A stretch of 64,000 nucleotides of DNA from Marinihelvus sp036351115. GTDB taxonomy: Bacteria > Pseudomonadota > Gammaproteobacteria > Xanthomonadales > SZUA-36. Positions 52,148 through 59,469 of this stretch are shown here, in pieces. Below the pieces are notes generated by a model. That model was not told the DNA's origin and did not search any database. It was given only the letters and a program-made list of their open reading frames with translations. Within the stretch, counting starts at the first letter, position 1, and each line of letters opens with the position of its first letter. The position numbers were made by a program, and so were the translations under genes. Where the stretch lies: positions 25,298 to 89,297 of the forward strand of contig JAZBOL010000044.1 of assembly GCA_036351115.1 (NCBI GenBank), given 5' to 3'.

Positions 52148-52231
52148 ACCCTTGCCCCTAAACCCTTGCCCATGAACCCTTGCCTCTGAACACCTGCGCA
52201 TGAACTCTTGCCCATGAAGGACTTCCCATGA
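52148..52231 (+). repeat. Six 14-bp tandem repeats that build mini-ORFs into the cryptochrome start
   Basis: Units start at 52148, 52162, 52176, 52190, 52204 and 52218; the consensus is ACCCTTGCCCATGA. Because 14 is not a multiple of 3, each unit shifts frame. ATGs at 52172, 52200 and 52214 open five-codon frames (MNPCL, MNSCP, MKDFP). The stops of the last two overlap the next ATG as ATGA, the final one being the real start at 52228. A weak AAGGA lies 6 nt before it. Confidence 0.92.
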
Positions 52232-53781
52232 AGAACGTCCCCGCCTGCAAACGCCTGCGCCTGGTACTCGGCGACCAGCTCAACCGGTCCCATCCCTGGT
52301 TCGACGATACGGACGACGACACGCTGTACGTGCTTGCCGAGCTGCACCAGGAGGCCACCTACGTCCGTCACCACCTGCAGAAGGTGCTGGCCTTTTTCGC
52401 CGCCATGGCGGCTTTTGCCGGGGAACTGGAGGAGGGCGGCCACCGCGTGCTCCACCTCGACCTGGACGACACGGCGGACTTCGATGACCTGCCCGCCCTG
52501 CTCGGCGAACTGCTGGAGGCGTCGGGCGCCGGGACCTTCGAATACCAGCGGCCCGACGAATGGCGGCTGCTCGAGCAGCTTTCGCGCTTCTGCGACGGCC
52601 TCGATCTGCCGTCGGCCTGTGTCCGGACTCACCACTTCCTGGTGCCCTTCGACGAGCTGGAAACGCGCTTCCCCACGGACAAGCAACAGCGCATGGAGCA
52701 CTTTTACCGGCGCATCCGCAAGGAAAGTGGCTGGCTCATGGACGAGGACGACGAGCCCGTGGGCGGCAAGTGGAACTATGACGTGGAAAACCGCAAGGCC
52801 ATGCCGGCGGAGGTCGAGCCGCCGGAGGCGCTGCTGTTCGGGAACGACATCGGCGATGCCCGGGCGCGACTGGAGAAGCACGGCATCGAGACCCTCGGTC
52901 ACCTGGAGGGTGACGTGCTCGGCTGGCCCGTGGACCGGGCGCAGTCGCTGGACTTGCTCGAGCACTTCGTCAGCGAGTTGCTGCCGTCCTTCGGTGATTA
53001 CCAGGATGCCCTGACGGACCGGGGTTGGTCCCTGTTCCACTCACGCCTGTCCTTTTCCATGAACAGCAAGATGCTCTCGCCCCGGGAAGTGGTGGAAGCA
53101 GTGCTGGACGCCTGGCAAGGGGACAGGGACCGCTATCCCCTGGCGGCGGTGGAGGGTTTCGTGCGGCAGATCATCGGCTGGCGCGAGTTCATGCGGGGCA
53201 TTTACTGGACCCGCATGCCCGAGTACGCCGACCTGAATCACCTGGAGCACGACCGCGCGCTGCCGGATTACTACTGGACCGGCGACACGCGCATGGCCTG
53301 TATGAAACAGGCCATCGGCCAGTCCCTGGATCACGCGTACGCCCATCACATCCAGCGGCTCATGGTGACCGGCAACTTCGCGCTGCTGGCCGGTGTCGAT
53401 CCGGACGAAGTCGATGCCTGGTACCTGGGCATTTACATCGACGCCATCGAGTGGGTGGAAATGCCCAACACCCGGGGGATGAGCCAGTTCGCCGACGGCG
53501 GCGTCATCGCCAGCAAGCCCTATGTCTCCTCGGGTAATTACATCAAGAAGATGGGCGACCACTGCAACGGCTGCTTTTACGATCAGAAGGCGCGCTCCGG
53601 TGAGCGGGCCTGTCCCTTCAACCCGCTGTACTGGCACTTCATGCAGCGGCACCGCGAACGCTTCGACGGCAATCCCCGCATCGGCATGATCTATCGCAGC
53701 TGGGACCGCATGGACGAGGACAAGCGGGAAGCGATCCTCGCGAGTGCGGAACGGGTGCTGGACACCATCGAATCGCTCTGA
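52228..53781 (+). CDS. Iron-sulfur cryptochrome/photolyase (PhrB, 6-4 photolyase type)
   Basis: A 517-residue member of the deoxyribodipyrimidine photolyase-related family. LRLVLGDQLNRSHPWF at the start, FHSRLSFSMNSKMLSP, AIEWVEMPNTRGMSQFADGGVIASKPY and a C-terminal FNPLYWHFMQRHRE. Four Cys at 358, 446, 449 and 462 have exactly the 88-3-13 spacing of the [4Fe-4S] ligands in Agrobacterium PhrB. It likely repairs 6-4 photoproducts using FAD and a lumazine cofactor, or senses light. Downstream of DUF2256. Confidence 0.93.
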   Translation: MKNVPACKRLRLVLGDQLNRSHPWFDDTDDDTLYVLAELHQEATYVRHHLQKVLAFFAAMAAFAGELEEGGHRVLHLDLDDTADFDDLPALLGELLEASGAGTFEYQRPDEWRLLEQLSRFCDGLDLPSACVRTHHFLVPFDELETRFPTDKQQRMEHFYRRIRKESGWLMDEDDEPVGGKWNYDVENRKAMPAEVEPPEALLFGNDIGDARARLEKHGIETLGHLEGDVLGWPVDRAQSLDLLEHFVSELLPSFGDYQDALTDRGWSLFHSRLSFSMNSKMLSPREVVEAVLDAWQGDRDRYPLAAVEGFVRQIIGWREFMRGIYWTRMPEYADLNHLEHDRALPDYYWTGDTRMACMKQAIGQSLDHAYAHHIQRLMVTGNFALLAGVDPDEVDAWYLGIYIDAIEWVEMPNTRGMSQFADGGVIASKPYVSSGNYIKKMGDHCNGCFYDQKARSGERACPFNPLYWHFMQRHRERFDGNPRIGMIYRSWDRMDEDKREAILASAERVLDTIESL

Positions 53782-53819
53782 ACCGGCCATGCCACGCCCG
53801 TCCAGGGCCCATGGTGGGA

Positions 53820-53871
53820 AATGTGTCAACTGTAATGTACTATTCAGCGTGTCAACAAAGACAGACACATT
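53820..53871. promoter_or_regulatory. Inverted and direct repeats upstream of the His-rich gene
   Basis: AATGTGTC at 53820-53827 and GACACATT at 53864-53871 are a perfect 8-bp inverted pair. GTGTCAAC occurs at 53823 and again at 53849, 26 bp apart. A TACTAT at 53838 could be a -10 element. Likely operator/promoter for the His-rich gene. Confidence 0.5.
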
Positions 53872-53889
53872 AACCCGGAGTACCGCACC

Positions 53890-54243
53890 ATGAAATCCCA
53901 GTTTCTTCTGCGCCCGATTGCGGCGACCATCGCCCTGTCTCTCGGTGTCGCAGCCGCCGGTCCGCTCACCGCCCTGGCCGACGGACACGCCAAGACGGAC
54001 GCGCAGGCACACCACGACCATCACCACGGTGAGGACGGCCATGATTCCGAGCACGAGCACCACCACGGTGAGGATGGCCACGCAGACGAACACGACCATC
54101 ACCACGGTGAGGATGGCCACGCGGACGAACACGAACATCACCATGGAGACGACGGCCATGCCGGCGAGTACGACCACCACCATGGTGATGGCGACGTCGA
54201 CCATGATCACGACTATCACCACGCGGAAGACGGGCCCGACTGA
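53890..54243 (+). CDS. Exported histidine-repeat protein
   Basis: A 117-residue protein with a signal peptide (IAATIALSLGVAAAGPLTALA). The mature part has four 13-residue repeats of type HHHGEDGHADEHD plus a partial fifth, with 29 His in the whole protein. The 39-bp DNA units run from 54019. It likely binds zinc, copper or nickel in the periplasm. It sits between the cryptochrome gene and the convergent photolyase operon; a GGAG ribosome site lies 11 nt before the ATG. Function unknown. Confidence 0.85.
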   Translation: MKSQFLLRPIAATIALSLGVAAAGPLTALADGHAKTDAQAHHDHHHGEDGHDSEHEHHHGEDGHADEHDHHHGEDGHADEHEHHHGDDGHAGEYDHHHGDGDVDHDHDYHHAEDGPD

Positions 54244-54273
54244 CCCGCCGCTCCTCGCTTTGTGCTGCCCCAT

Positions 54274-54305
54274 AAAAAACGCCCGCTGGTTTGCGCCAGC
54301 GGGCG
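54274..54305 (-). terminator. Rho-independent terminator for minus-strand transcripts
   Basis: CGCCCGCTGG-TTTGCG-CCAGCGGGCG (54280-54305) is a perfect 10-bp stem with AAAAAA on its left, which is a U-tract on the minus strand. It ends the photolyase-SDR-MerR transcript or a small RNA from the promoter-like site near 54414-54442. On the plus strand it could still slow transcripts of the His-rich gene. Confidence 0.9.
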
Positions 54306-54388
54306 AGAGACCGTTCACATCCATCAGAGTGATGGGAGTGCGAAGTGCAGAGGGAAGATGCGAACAGTCGTTGGGAAGTCGGTTACTC

Positions 54389-54442
54389 GTCTGTTTAGCT
54401 AATCGATGATGTAAAGATACACAAAACCTAAACAGACTGCAA
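54389..54442 (-). promoter_or_regulatory. TGTTTAG inverted repeat over a promoter-like sequence
   Basis: GTCTGTTTAG (54389-54398) and CTAAACAGAC (54428-54437) form a perfect 10-bp inverted repeat 29 bp apart. On the minus strand TTGCAG (54442-54437) and TATCTT (54419-54414) are 17 bp apart, a plausible -35/-10 pair with a half-site in the spacer. Transcription would run left to the terminator at 54274. Confidence 0.45.
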
Positions 54443-54447
54443 GTTGT

Positions 54448-55428
54448 TTACAGGTCGATTCCCTCGACTTCGACGAGGTGCGCGAGCGCTTTTTCCATGA
54501 GCGCACGCGCCTGCGCGGTGCTGCGGTGGAGATAGGCGTGCAGCGCCGCATCCTGTTCATTCTGGTCCTCGCAGTGGGCGCTGTAGCTTTCGAAGGCTGA
54601 CAGGGTCTGCACCACCTCGGCGAGGTGCCTGGGGCATTCACAGTCGACGGCGCTTTCGATGCCGGCCAGGCGTGCGAGGTCGGACTGTGTATAGCGCCGG
54701 GGCGGCGCCGCAGCTTCCCGCTGTTCCGCCGTATCCACCGGTTTCGCCGGTGGCTGGTAGTGCTCACCGGCTCTCAGCTTGACGGCCGCGGCCAGGACCG
54801 CGACGGCCAGTTCATCGGCCATGAGGGGCGTGCGGATCAGCCGAAAGCCCTCGCCCGCGAGCGTACGTTCTTCCTCGCTGCGTGCGAAGCCGTAGGCGAC
54901 GATGGTCTCGCCGGCCCCGCTGTTCTCCCTCAACCGTGACAGCAGGTCCAGGGAGTCGCCGGCCAGGTTGTCGACCTCCAGCACGAGTACATCCGGCTGA
55001 AGCTGGCGCGTGTCCGCGGCGAAGCGATCGGGGTCTGCCCCCCAGGCGACCAGGTCAACGGGGTTGCTGTCGATTACCTCCCGCCGAAGCAGGTCCGGTA
55101 CGAAGGCCCCCAGGGCCGCAACACGGACCTTGCCCTCCAGGGGTTTCAGGGCCACCCTGTCGGCCTCCTTGACGCGGCCGCGAAGGGCGTCCAGCTCGAG
55201 GTTGGCAATGGTGCTGATGGCGATGCCCCGTTCCGTCAGGACCTTCAGCAGCCCCAGCTTTTCCACATCGTCGGTCGAATAGATTCGTCGTCCGTTGGCG
55301 GCGCGGCGCGCCACCACGGCGCCGTAGCGCTGTTCCCAGGCGCGAATCAGCTGCGTGCTCAGGCCCGTCAGGCGGGCCACGGCGCCGATCGTGTAATCGC
55401 TGTCGGTTTTCGATGAAGTGTCGGTCAT
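54448..55428 (-). CDS. MerR family transcriptional regulator without B12 domain
   Basis: A 326-residue protein. Residues 12-80 are a MerR winged helix (YTIGAVARLTGLSTQLIRAWEQRYG). Residues about 100-220 resemble a receiver- or Rossmann-like domain (KVRVAALGAFVPDLLRREVID, PDVLVLEVDNLAGDSLDLLSRLREN) but lack the DxHxxG B12 loop. The C-terminal helical part has a CEC-x-RH motif. Last gene of the photolyase operon, 10 nt after the SDR gene. Confidence 0.85.
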   Translation of the reverse strand: MTDTSSKTDSDYTIGAVARLTGLSTQLIRAWEQRYGAVVARRAANGRRIYSTDDVEKLGLLKVLTERGIAISTIANLELDALRGRVKEADRVALKPLEGKVRVAALGAFVPDLLRREVIDSNPVDLVAWGADPDRFAADTRQLQPDVLVLEVDNLAGDSLDLLSRLRENSGAGETIVAYGFARSEEERTLAGEGFRLIRTPLMADELAVAVLAAAVKLRAGEHYQPPAKPVDTAEQREAAAPPRRYTQSDLARLAGIESAVDCECPRHLAEVVQTLSAFESYSAHCEDQNEQDAALHAYLHRSTAQARALMEKALAHLVEVEGIDL

Positions 55429-55438
55429 GGGGTTCTCC

Positions 55439-56233
55439 TTACCAGGGGAGCGCTTCGCCGTTCCAGTTCATGAACCGGCCGGAGGCGTCCGGCGTTCCGG
55501 ACAGCACGACGTCGAGAATGCGCCGGGCGCTCCGGGCCGGGGTGTACAGTTTGCCGTCCGGCACGTTGCCCTGGAAAGGACGCGACAGGTCAGTGTCCGT
55601 GGTGCCGGGGTGGATGGACGTCACGCACAATTCCGGATGCGTGCGCTTCGCTTCGATGGCCAGGGTCCGCAGCAGCTGGTTGAGCGCGGCCTTGGAGGCC
55701 CGGTAGCTGTACCAGCCACCGATGCGGTTGTCACCGATGCTGCCCACCATGGCGGACAGCGCCGCGAAGTGGCTCGGCCCCTGGCGGGGGATGCGTGACA
55801 GCACGGCCTGGGCGACCAGGAGTGGGGCGAACGCGTTGATGTCGAACACGCGGCTGAGCGCCCGGCGATCGACCTGGCGCAGCGCCTTTTCGGGCATGAG
55901 GCCGTCTTCGTGGAGAATGCCGGCGGCGTGGATCGTCACGGCCAGGGTGGCTTCGGCCTCCGCCAGCTGTCGGCCCAGGCCGGCCACTTCCTCATCGGAA
56001 GTCAGCTCGCAGGCCAGCGGCACCACCTCACAGCGTGCGCTGTCTCTGAGGGCGACGAGTGAAGCGGGAAGCCGGTCGCCGCGGTGGGTCACGAACAGCC
56101 GGCGGGGGACCCCGCCGGGCTCCCCGGCGGCGAGCGCCTCGGCCAGGGCGAGGCCTACGCCCCGGCTGGCGCCGACCACGAGCGCATCCCGGGATTTCAG
56201 AACCCCGTCGCGGATCGCCGAAGCCTCCGTCAC
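55439..56233 (-). CDS. Short-chain dehydrogenase/reductase
   Basis: A 264-residue SDR. VVGASRGVGLALAEAL is the NAD(P)-binding motif, TIHAAGILHE the NAG-like motif, and the catalytic Ser-Tyr-Lys is in SAMVGSIGDNRIGGWYSYRASKAALNQLL. SDR genes of this type often lie next to photolyases in light-induced operons. Starts 4 nt after the photolyase stop. Confidence 0.92.
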   Translation of the reverse strand: MTEASAIRDGVLKSRDALVVGASRGVGLALAEALAAGEPGGVPRRLFVTHRGDRLPASLVALRDSARCEVVPLACELTSDEEVAGLGRQLAEAEATLAVTIHAAGILHEDGLMPEKALRQVDRRALSRVFDINAFAPLLVAQAVLSRIPRQGPSHFAALSAMVGSIGDNRIGGWYSYRASKAALNQLLRTLAIEAKRTHPELCVTSIHPGTTDTDLSRPFQGNVPDGKLYTPARSARRILDVVLSGTPDASGRFMNWNGEALPW

Positions 56234-56237
56234 CGGC

Positions 56238-57689
56238 TCAGTCCTCCCGAGCCTCGTTGCGCGCCTTGTTCTCCGACAGGGCGTCCAGGGCGCGCTGTCG
56301 GCCGGCCTTGTGTTCGACGATGGGGCGGGGGTAGGTCTCGCCGAGCTTCACGCCGGCCTTTTTCAGCACGTCCGCCGGGGCTTCCCAGGGGGTGTGGAGG
56401 TGCTCGTCCGGCAAGTCCTTCAGCTCCGGTACCCAGCGGCGAACATAGGCGCCCCTGGGGTCGAACTTTTCCCCCTGGAGCATGGGGTTGAAGATGCGAA
56501 AGTAGGGCGCCGCGTCCGCGCCGCTGCCCGCGGACCACTGCCAGCCCATGGTGTTGCTGGCCAGGTCCGCATCCACCAGCGTGTCCCAGAACCAGCGGGC
56601 GCCGGCCTGCCAGGGCTGGAGCAGGTGTTTGACCAGCAGGGAAGCGACGATCATGCGCACCCGGTTGTGCATCCACCCCGTGTGCCACAGCTCCCGCATG
56701 CCCGCATCCACGATGGGGTAGCCGGTCCGGCCCTTCTGCCAGGCTTCCAGGTAGGCCTCGTCCGGCTCCCAGGGAAAGTCGCTGTAGGCGTCGTTCAGGG
56801 CCTCCGTGGGGGTGTGCGGAAAGTGTACGAGCAGGTGGTAGGCGAACTCCCGCCAGCCGATCTCGCTCAGGTACTTGAAACCGTCCCTCGTGTCCGAGGC
56901 ACCGGAGGCATGGGCCGCGGCCCAGACCTGTCGCGGGCCGAGCTGGCCGTGGGCGAGATACGGTGACAGGCGCGATGTCCCGCGCAGGGCAGGCCGGTCC
57001 CGGCGGCTGGTATAGCGCTCCACCGGGCCGTCGAGGAACGCCTCCAGGGCCTCCGAGGCCCCCTCGAGGGTTGGATTCCACCGCTCGGGGAACCCCGCGT
57101 CCCAGTCCAGTTCCGGGAGCAGGCCCAGGTCTTCGACTTCAAGGCTTTCGGGAATCGTTTCCGGGGGCGCGGTGTCGATGTCGGGCAGCACCACCGGCGG
57201 GCTCGGCGCCAGGGTGCGCAGGTGGCGCCAGAAGGGCGTGTACACCCTGAACGGCTTGCCCTGCTTGTTTTCGACCTCGTGCGGTTCCCAGATCAGGCCG
57301 GCATTGCCGCTCCACGCGGAGATTCCGCGCTTCTTGAGGGTCGCCTTGATCTCGGTATCGCGCTCGATGATGGCCGGCTCGTAGCGGCGGTTCCAGGTGA
57401 CCGCATCGGCCCCGGTTTCGTCAATCAGCGCCTCGAGCGCCTCGAGGGATGGACCGCGCCGGATCACCAGCGGCAGGTGATGCTCGTCCAGGGCGTTCGC
57501 CAGGCTTTTCAGCGCATGATGCAGCCACCACCGGCTGGCGCCCCCCGGGGCCCATTCCCCTTCTTCCTCCGGTGCATACAGGTACACTGGCAGCACCGGG
57601 CCGCCGCGTTCGAGCGCTGCCACGAGAGCGGGGTTGTCGTCGAGGCGCAGATCGCGGCGAAACCAGACGATGCAGGGAGCTTGCGACAT
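56238..57689 (-). CDS. phrB: Class I deoxyribodipyrimidine (CPD) photolyase
   Basis: A 483-residue photolyase. IVWFRRDLRLDDNPAL at the start, SRLSPYLAHGQLGPRQVW, WREFAYHLLVHFP, WMHNRVRMIVASLLVKHLL and NTMGWQWSAGSGADAAPYFRIFNP contain the FAD- and DNA-binding residues of class I CPD photolyases. It repairs cyclobutane dimers in light. First gene of the operon. A GGAACGTTCC palindrome lies immediately upstream (57691-57700). Confidence 0.95.
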   Translation of the reverse strand: MSQAPCIVWFRRDLRLDDNPALVAALERGGPVLPVYLYAPEEEGEWAPGGASRWWLHHALKSLANALDEHHLPLVIRRGPSLEALEALIDETGADAVTWNRRYEPAIIERDTEIKATLKKRGISAWSGNAGLIWEPHEVENKQGKPFRVYTPFWRHLRTLAPSPPVVLPDIDTAPPETIPESLEVEDLGLLPELDWDAGFPERWNPTLEGASEALEAFLDGPVERYTSRRDRPALRGTSRLSPYLAHGQLGPRQVWAAAHASGASDTRDGFKYLSEIGWREFAYHLLVHFPHTPTEALNDAYSDFPWEPDEAYLEAWQKGRTGYPIVDAGMRELWHTGWMHNRVRMIVASLLVKHLLQPWQAGARWFWDTLVDADLASNTMGWQWSAGSGADAAPYFRIFNPMLQGEKFDPRGAYVRRWVPELKDLPDEHLHTPWEAPADVLKKAGVKLGETYPRPIVEHKAGRQRALDALSENKARNEARED

Positions 57690-57690
57690 G

Positions 57691-57745
57691 GGAACGTTCC
57701 GGGCGAAACCGCGGAGTGTAGCTCATTTTGTTTAACATTTGTTTA
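57691..57745. promoter_or_regulatory. Divergent control region: palindrome and TTTGTTTA direct repeat
   Basis: GGAACGTTCC (57691-57700) lies just before the photolyase start. TTTGTTTA occurs at 57727-57734 and 57738-57745, 11 bp apart (one helical turn), just before the lipocalin ribosome site. The second copy extends to TGTTTAG, the same half-site as in 54389-54437. Likely binding sites of one of the cluster's MerR regulators. Confidence 0.5.
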
Positions 57746-57757
57746 GGTGGAAAGCTT

Positions 57758-58333
57758 ATGAACGTCATCCGGCCCAGGCCATTTCCCGTTGTACGGGCCC
57801 TGCTGACTGCAGCGCTTGCTTTGCTCGTCGCCGGCTGCAGCCTGGCGCCGCCTGAAGGCGTGGAGCCGGTTCGCGACTTCGATGCCGATCGTTACCTGGG
57901 CACCTGGTACGAGATCGCCCGCCTGGATCATCGGTTCGAGCGGGGGCTCGCCGAGGTGACCGCGACCTACGGCAAGCGTGACGACGGCGGCATCTCGGTG
58001 CTCAACCGGGGCTACGACGTCGACGAGGCTTCCTGGGACGCCGTGGAAGGCCGGGCCTACTTCACCGAGACACCGGACGTGGCATCGCTGAAAGTCTCCT
58101 TTTTCGGGCCTTTCTACGGCGGCTACCACGTGATGGCGCTGGACGAGCAGGCGCCCGATTACGGGTATGCCCTGGTTTCCGGGCCCAGCACGGGGTACCT
58201 GTGGCTGCTGGCGCGGCAACCGGAACTGCCCCGGTCGACCATCGACGCACTCGTCGACCGGGCGCGGAACGCCGGCTTCCCCACGGACGAGCTGATCTTC
58301 GTCGAGCACGGAAAATACGGGTCGGAGAACTGA
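57758..58333 (+). CDS. blc: Lipocalin family lipoprotein (Blc-like), copy 2
   Basis: From the ATG at 57758 (AGGTGG 7 nt upstream) the product is 191 residues. Lipobox LVAGCS; lipocalin motif YLGTWYEIARLDHRFERGL; late YLWLLARQPELPRSTIDALV. It is closer to classical Blc than copy 1, which has GDWYVIAHIP. Divergent from the photolyase operon and probably co-regulated with it. Confidence 0.93.
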   Translation: MNVIRPRPFPVVRALLTAALALLVAGCSLAPPEGVEPVRDFDADRYLGTWYEIARLDHRFERGLAEVTATYGKRDDGGISVLNRGYDVDEASWDAVEGRAYFTETPDVASLKVSFFGPFYGGYHVMALDEQAPDYGYALVSGPSTGYLWLLARQPELPRSTIDALVDRARNAGFPTDELIFVEHGKYGSEN

Positions 58334-58414
58334 TCCCTGGCCCTGCGGCTCACGCCTCCTTGATGCAGCGCTGGCAATACTGCGCGGCTCTTTCCAATGA
58401 TGCGGAGTGACCCC

Positions 58415-59161
58415 ATGCGAGTGACTGTTTTACTGAGCCTGATGCTGATGCTGCCGGGCCTGGCCACGGCGGACTGGGAATCCACCAAGGCCAAGCTCGA
58501 GGCTGCCCTGGACGCGGAGGTCCGAACCGAGGCCGAGCGGGATCGCGACCGCAACCGCCGGCCGGTCGACACCCTCGAATTCTTCGGCTTCCGTGACGAC
58601 ATGAAGGTGGTCGAACTGATGCCGGGCGGCGGCTGGTACACGAAGCTGCTGGCGCCGACCCTGGCCGAGAACGGCGAGTACTACGCGGCCCTCGGCACGA
58701 GTCGCATCGCCTCCCTGGCCGATCAGCCGGGGTTCGGTGAGATGAACCTGGTCGCGCAGGACGCGCGGATTTTCCGGCCGGAAGGCGCGCGGCTGTACAA
58801 CATCGAGATGGACAGCCTGGAAGTCACCGGCGCGGATATCGTCTTCACCTTTCGCAACTACCACAACTTCGGCCCCGAGGGCCGCGCCGCCATGAACCGG
58901 GCGGTCCACGACGCGCTCAAGCCGGGCGGCGTCTATGCCGTGGTGGATCACACCCGTCGCCACATGCAGGATGACGACCCGGAAAATCGCCGCCGCATCG
59001 ACCCGGTACTGGCCATCAAGGAGATCCAGGAAGCCGGCTTCCGGTTCGTGGACTACTCGCCGATTCACTACAGGGCGGACGACGAATTGCGTTACGAGGT
59101 TGGGCGGAAGTCGGTGACCGGCAACACTGACCGTTTTACCTTGAAGTTCGTCAAGGAGTGA
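58415..59161 (+). CDS. Exported class I methyltransferase-like protein
   Basis: From the ATG at 58415 the product is 248 residues with a signal peptide (VTVLLSLMLMLPGLATA). VVELMPGGGWYTKLLAPTLAENGEYYA is a SAM-binding-like motif I, FTFRNYHNFG and YAVVDHTRRHM follow. These periplasmic methyltransferase-like proteins occur widely but their substrate is unknown; SAM is not normally in the periplasm, so activity is uncertain. Confidence 0.85.
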   Translation: MRVTVLLSLMLMLPGLATADWESTKAKLEAALDAEVRTEAERDRDRNRRPVDTLEFFGFRDDMKVVELMPGGGWYTKLLAPTLAENGEYYAALGTSRIASLADQPGFGEMNLVAQDARIFRPEGARLYNIEMDSLEVTGADIVFTFRNYHNFGPEGRAAMNRAVHDALKPGGVYAVVDHTRRHMQDDDPENRRRIDPVLAIKEIQEAGFRFVDYSPIHYRADDELRYEVGRKSVTGNTDRFTLKFVKE

Positions 59162-59469
59162 CCGTTGCGTGACATCGAGTCGGGCTCCGGGCGCACTGCC
59201 CGGGCCTTGCAGGACACGCACGTGAATACGTCCCTGTAGGCTCGTCGGCGGCATCCTTGCCGCCGACGGTCCCGCAAGACCCGGGCAGCGCACCCGGAAC
59301 CCGCATCCCCCGCAGTCGTTCCTCGCTTGGACGACTCCACCTGAAGCCTGACAGAGTTGACGGCATTCGAACGCTGGACGGCTCCCGCCAGGTTCAATGG
59401 AGGGGCGGTCGCCGTTGCGGCGGGGGTTGGGTTTTGTTGGCGGGGGGAATGCGCCTATCATGCGGGGAG
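59162..59469. other. 308-bp intergenic region holding a composite palindromic element
   Basis: Gap between two plus-strand genes. It is mostly occupied by the palindromic element at 59181-59303. The rest must hold the promoter of the efflux operon; no standard element was recognised. Confidence 0.7.
59181..59303 (-). repeat. 123-bp composite palindromic element (likely dispersed repeat or structured RNA)
   Basis: Arms 59181-59215 and 59269-59303 are inverted copies of 35 nt matching at 30 positions; all five differences are transitions that would be G-U pairs in a minus-strand RNA. Each arm itself holds a CCGGGC-type hairpin. Between them lies a perfect hairpin CGTCGGCGGC-ATCCTT-GCCGCCGACG (59243-59268) and an ACGTGAATACGTCCCTGTAGG segment (quoted to 20 nt: ACGTGAATACGTCCCTGTAG). 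The layout resembles intergenic repeats of gammaproteobacteria. Confidence 0.75.
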
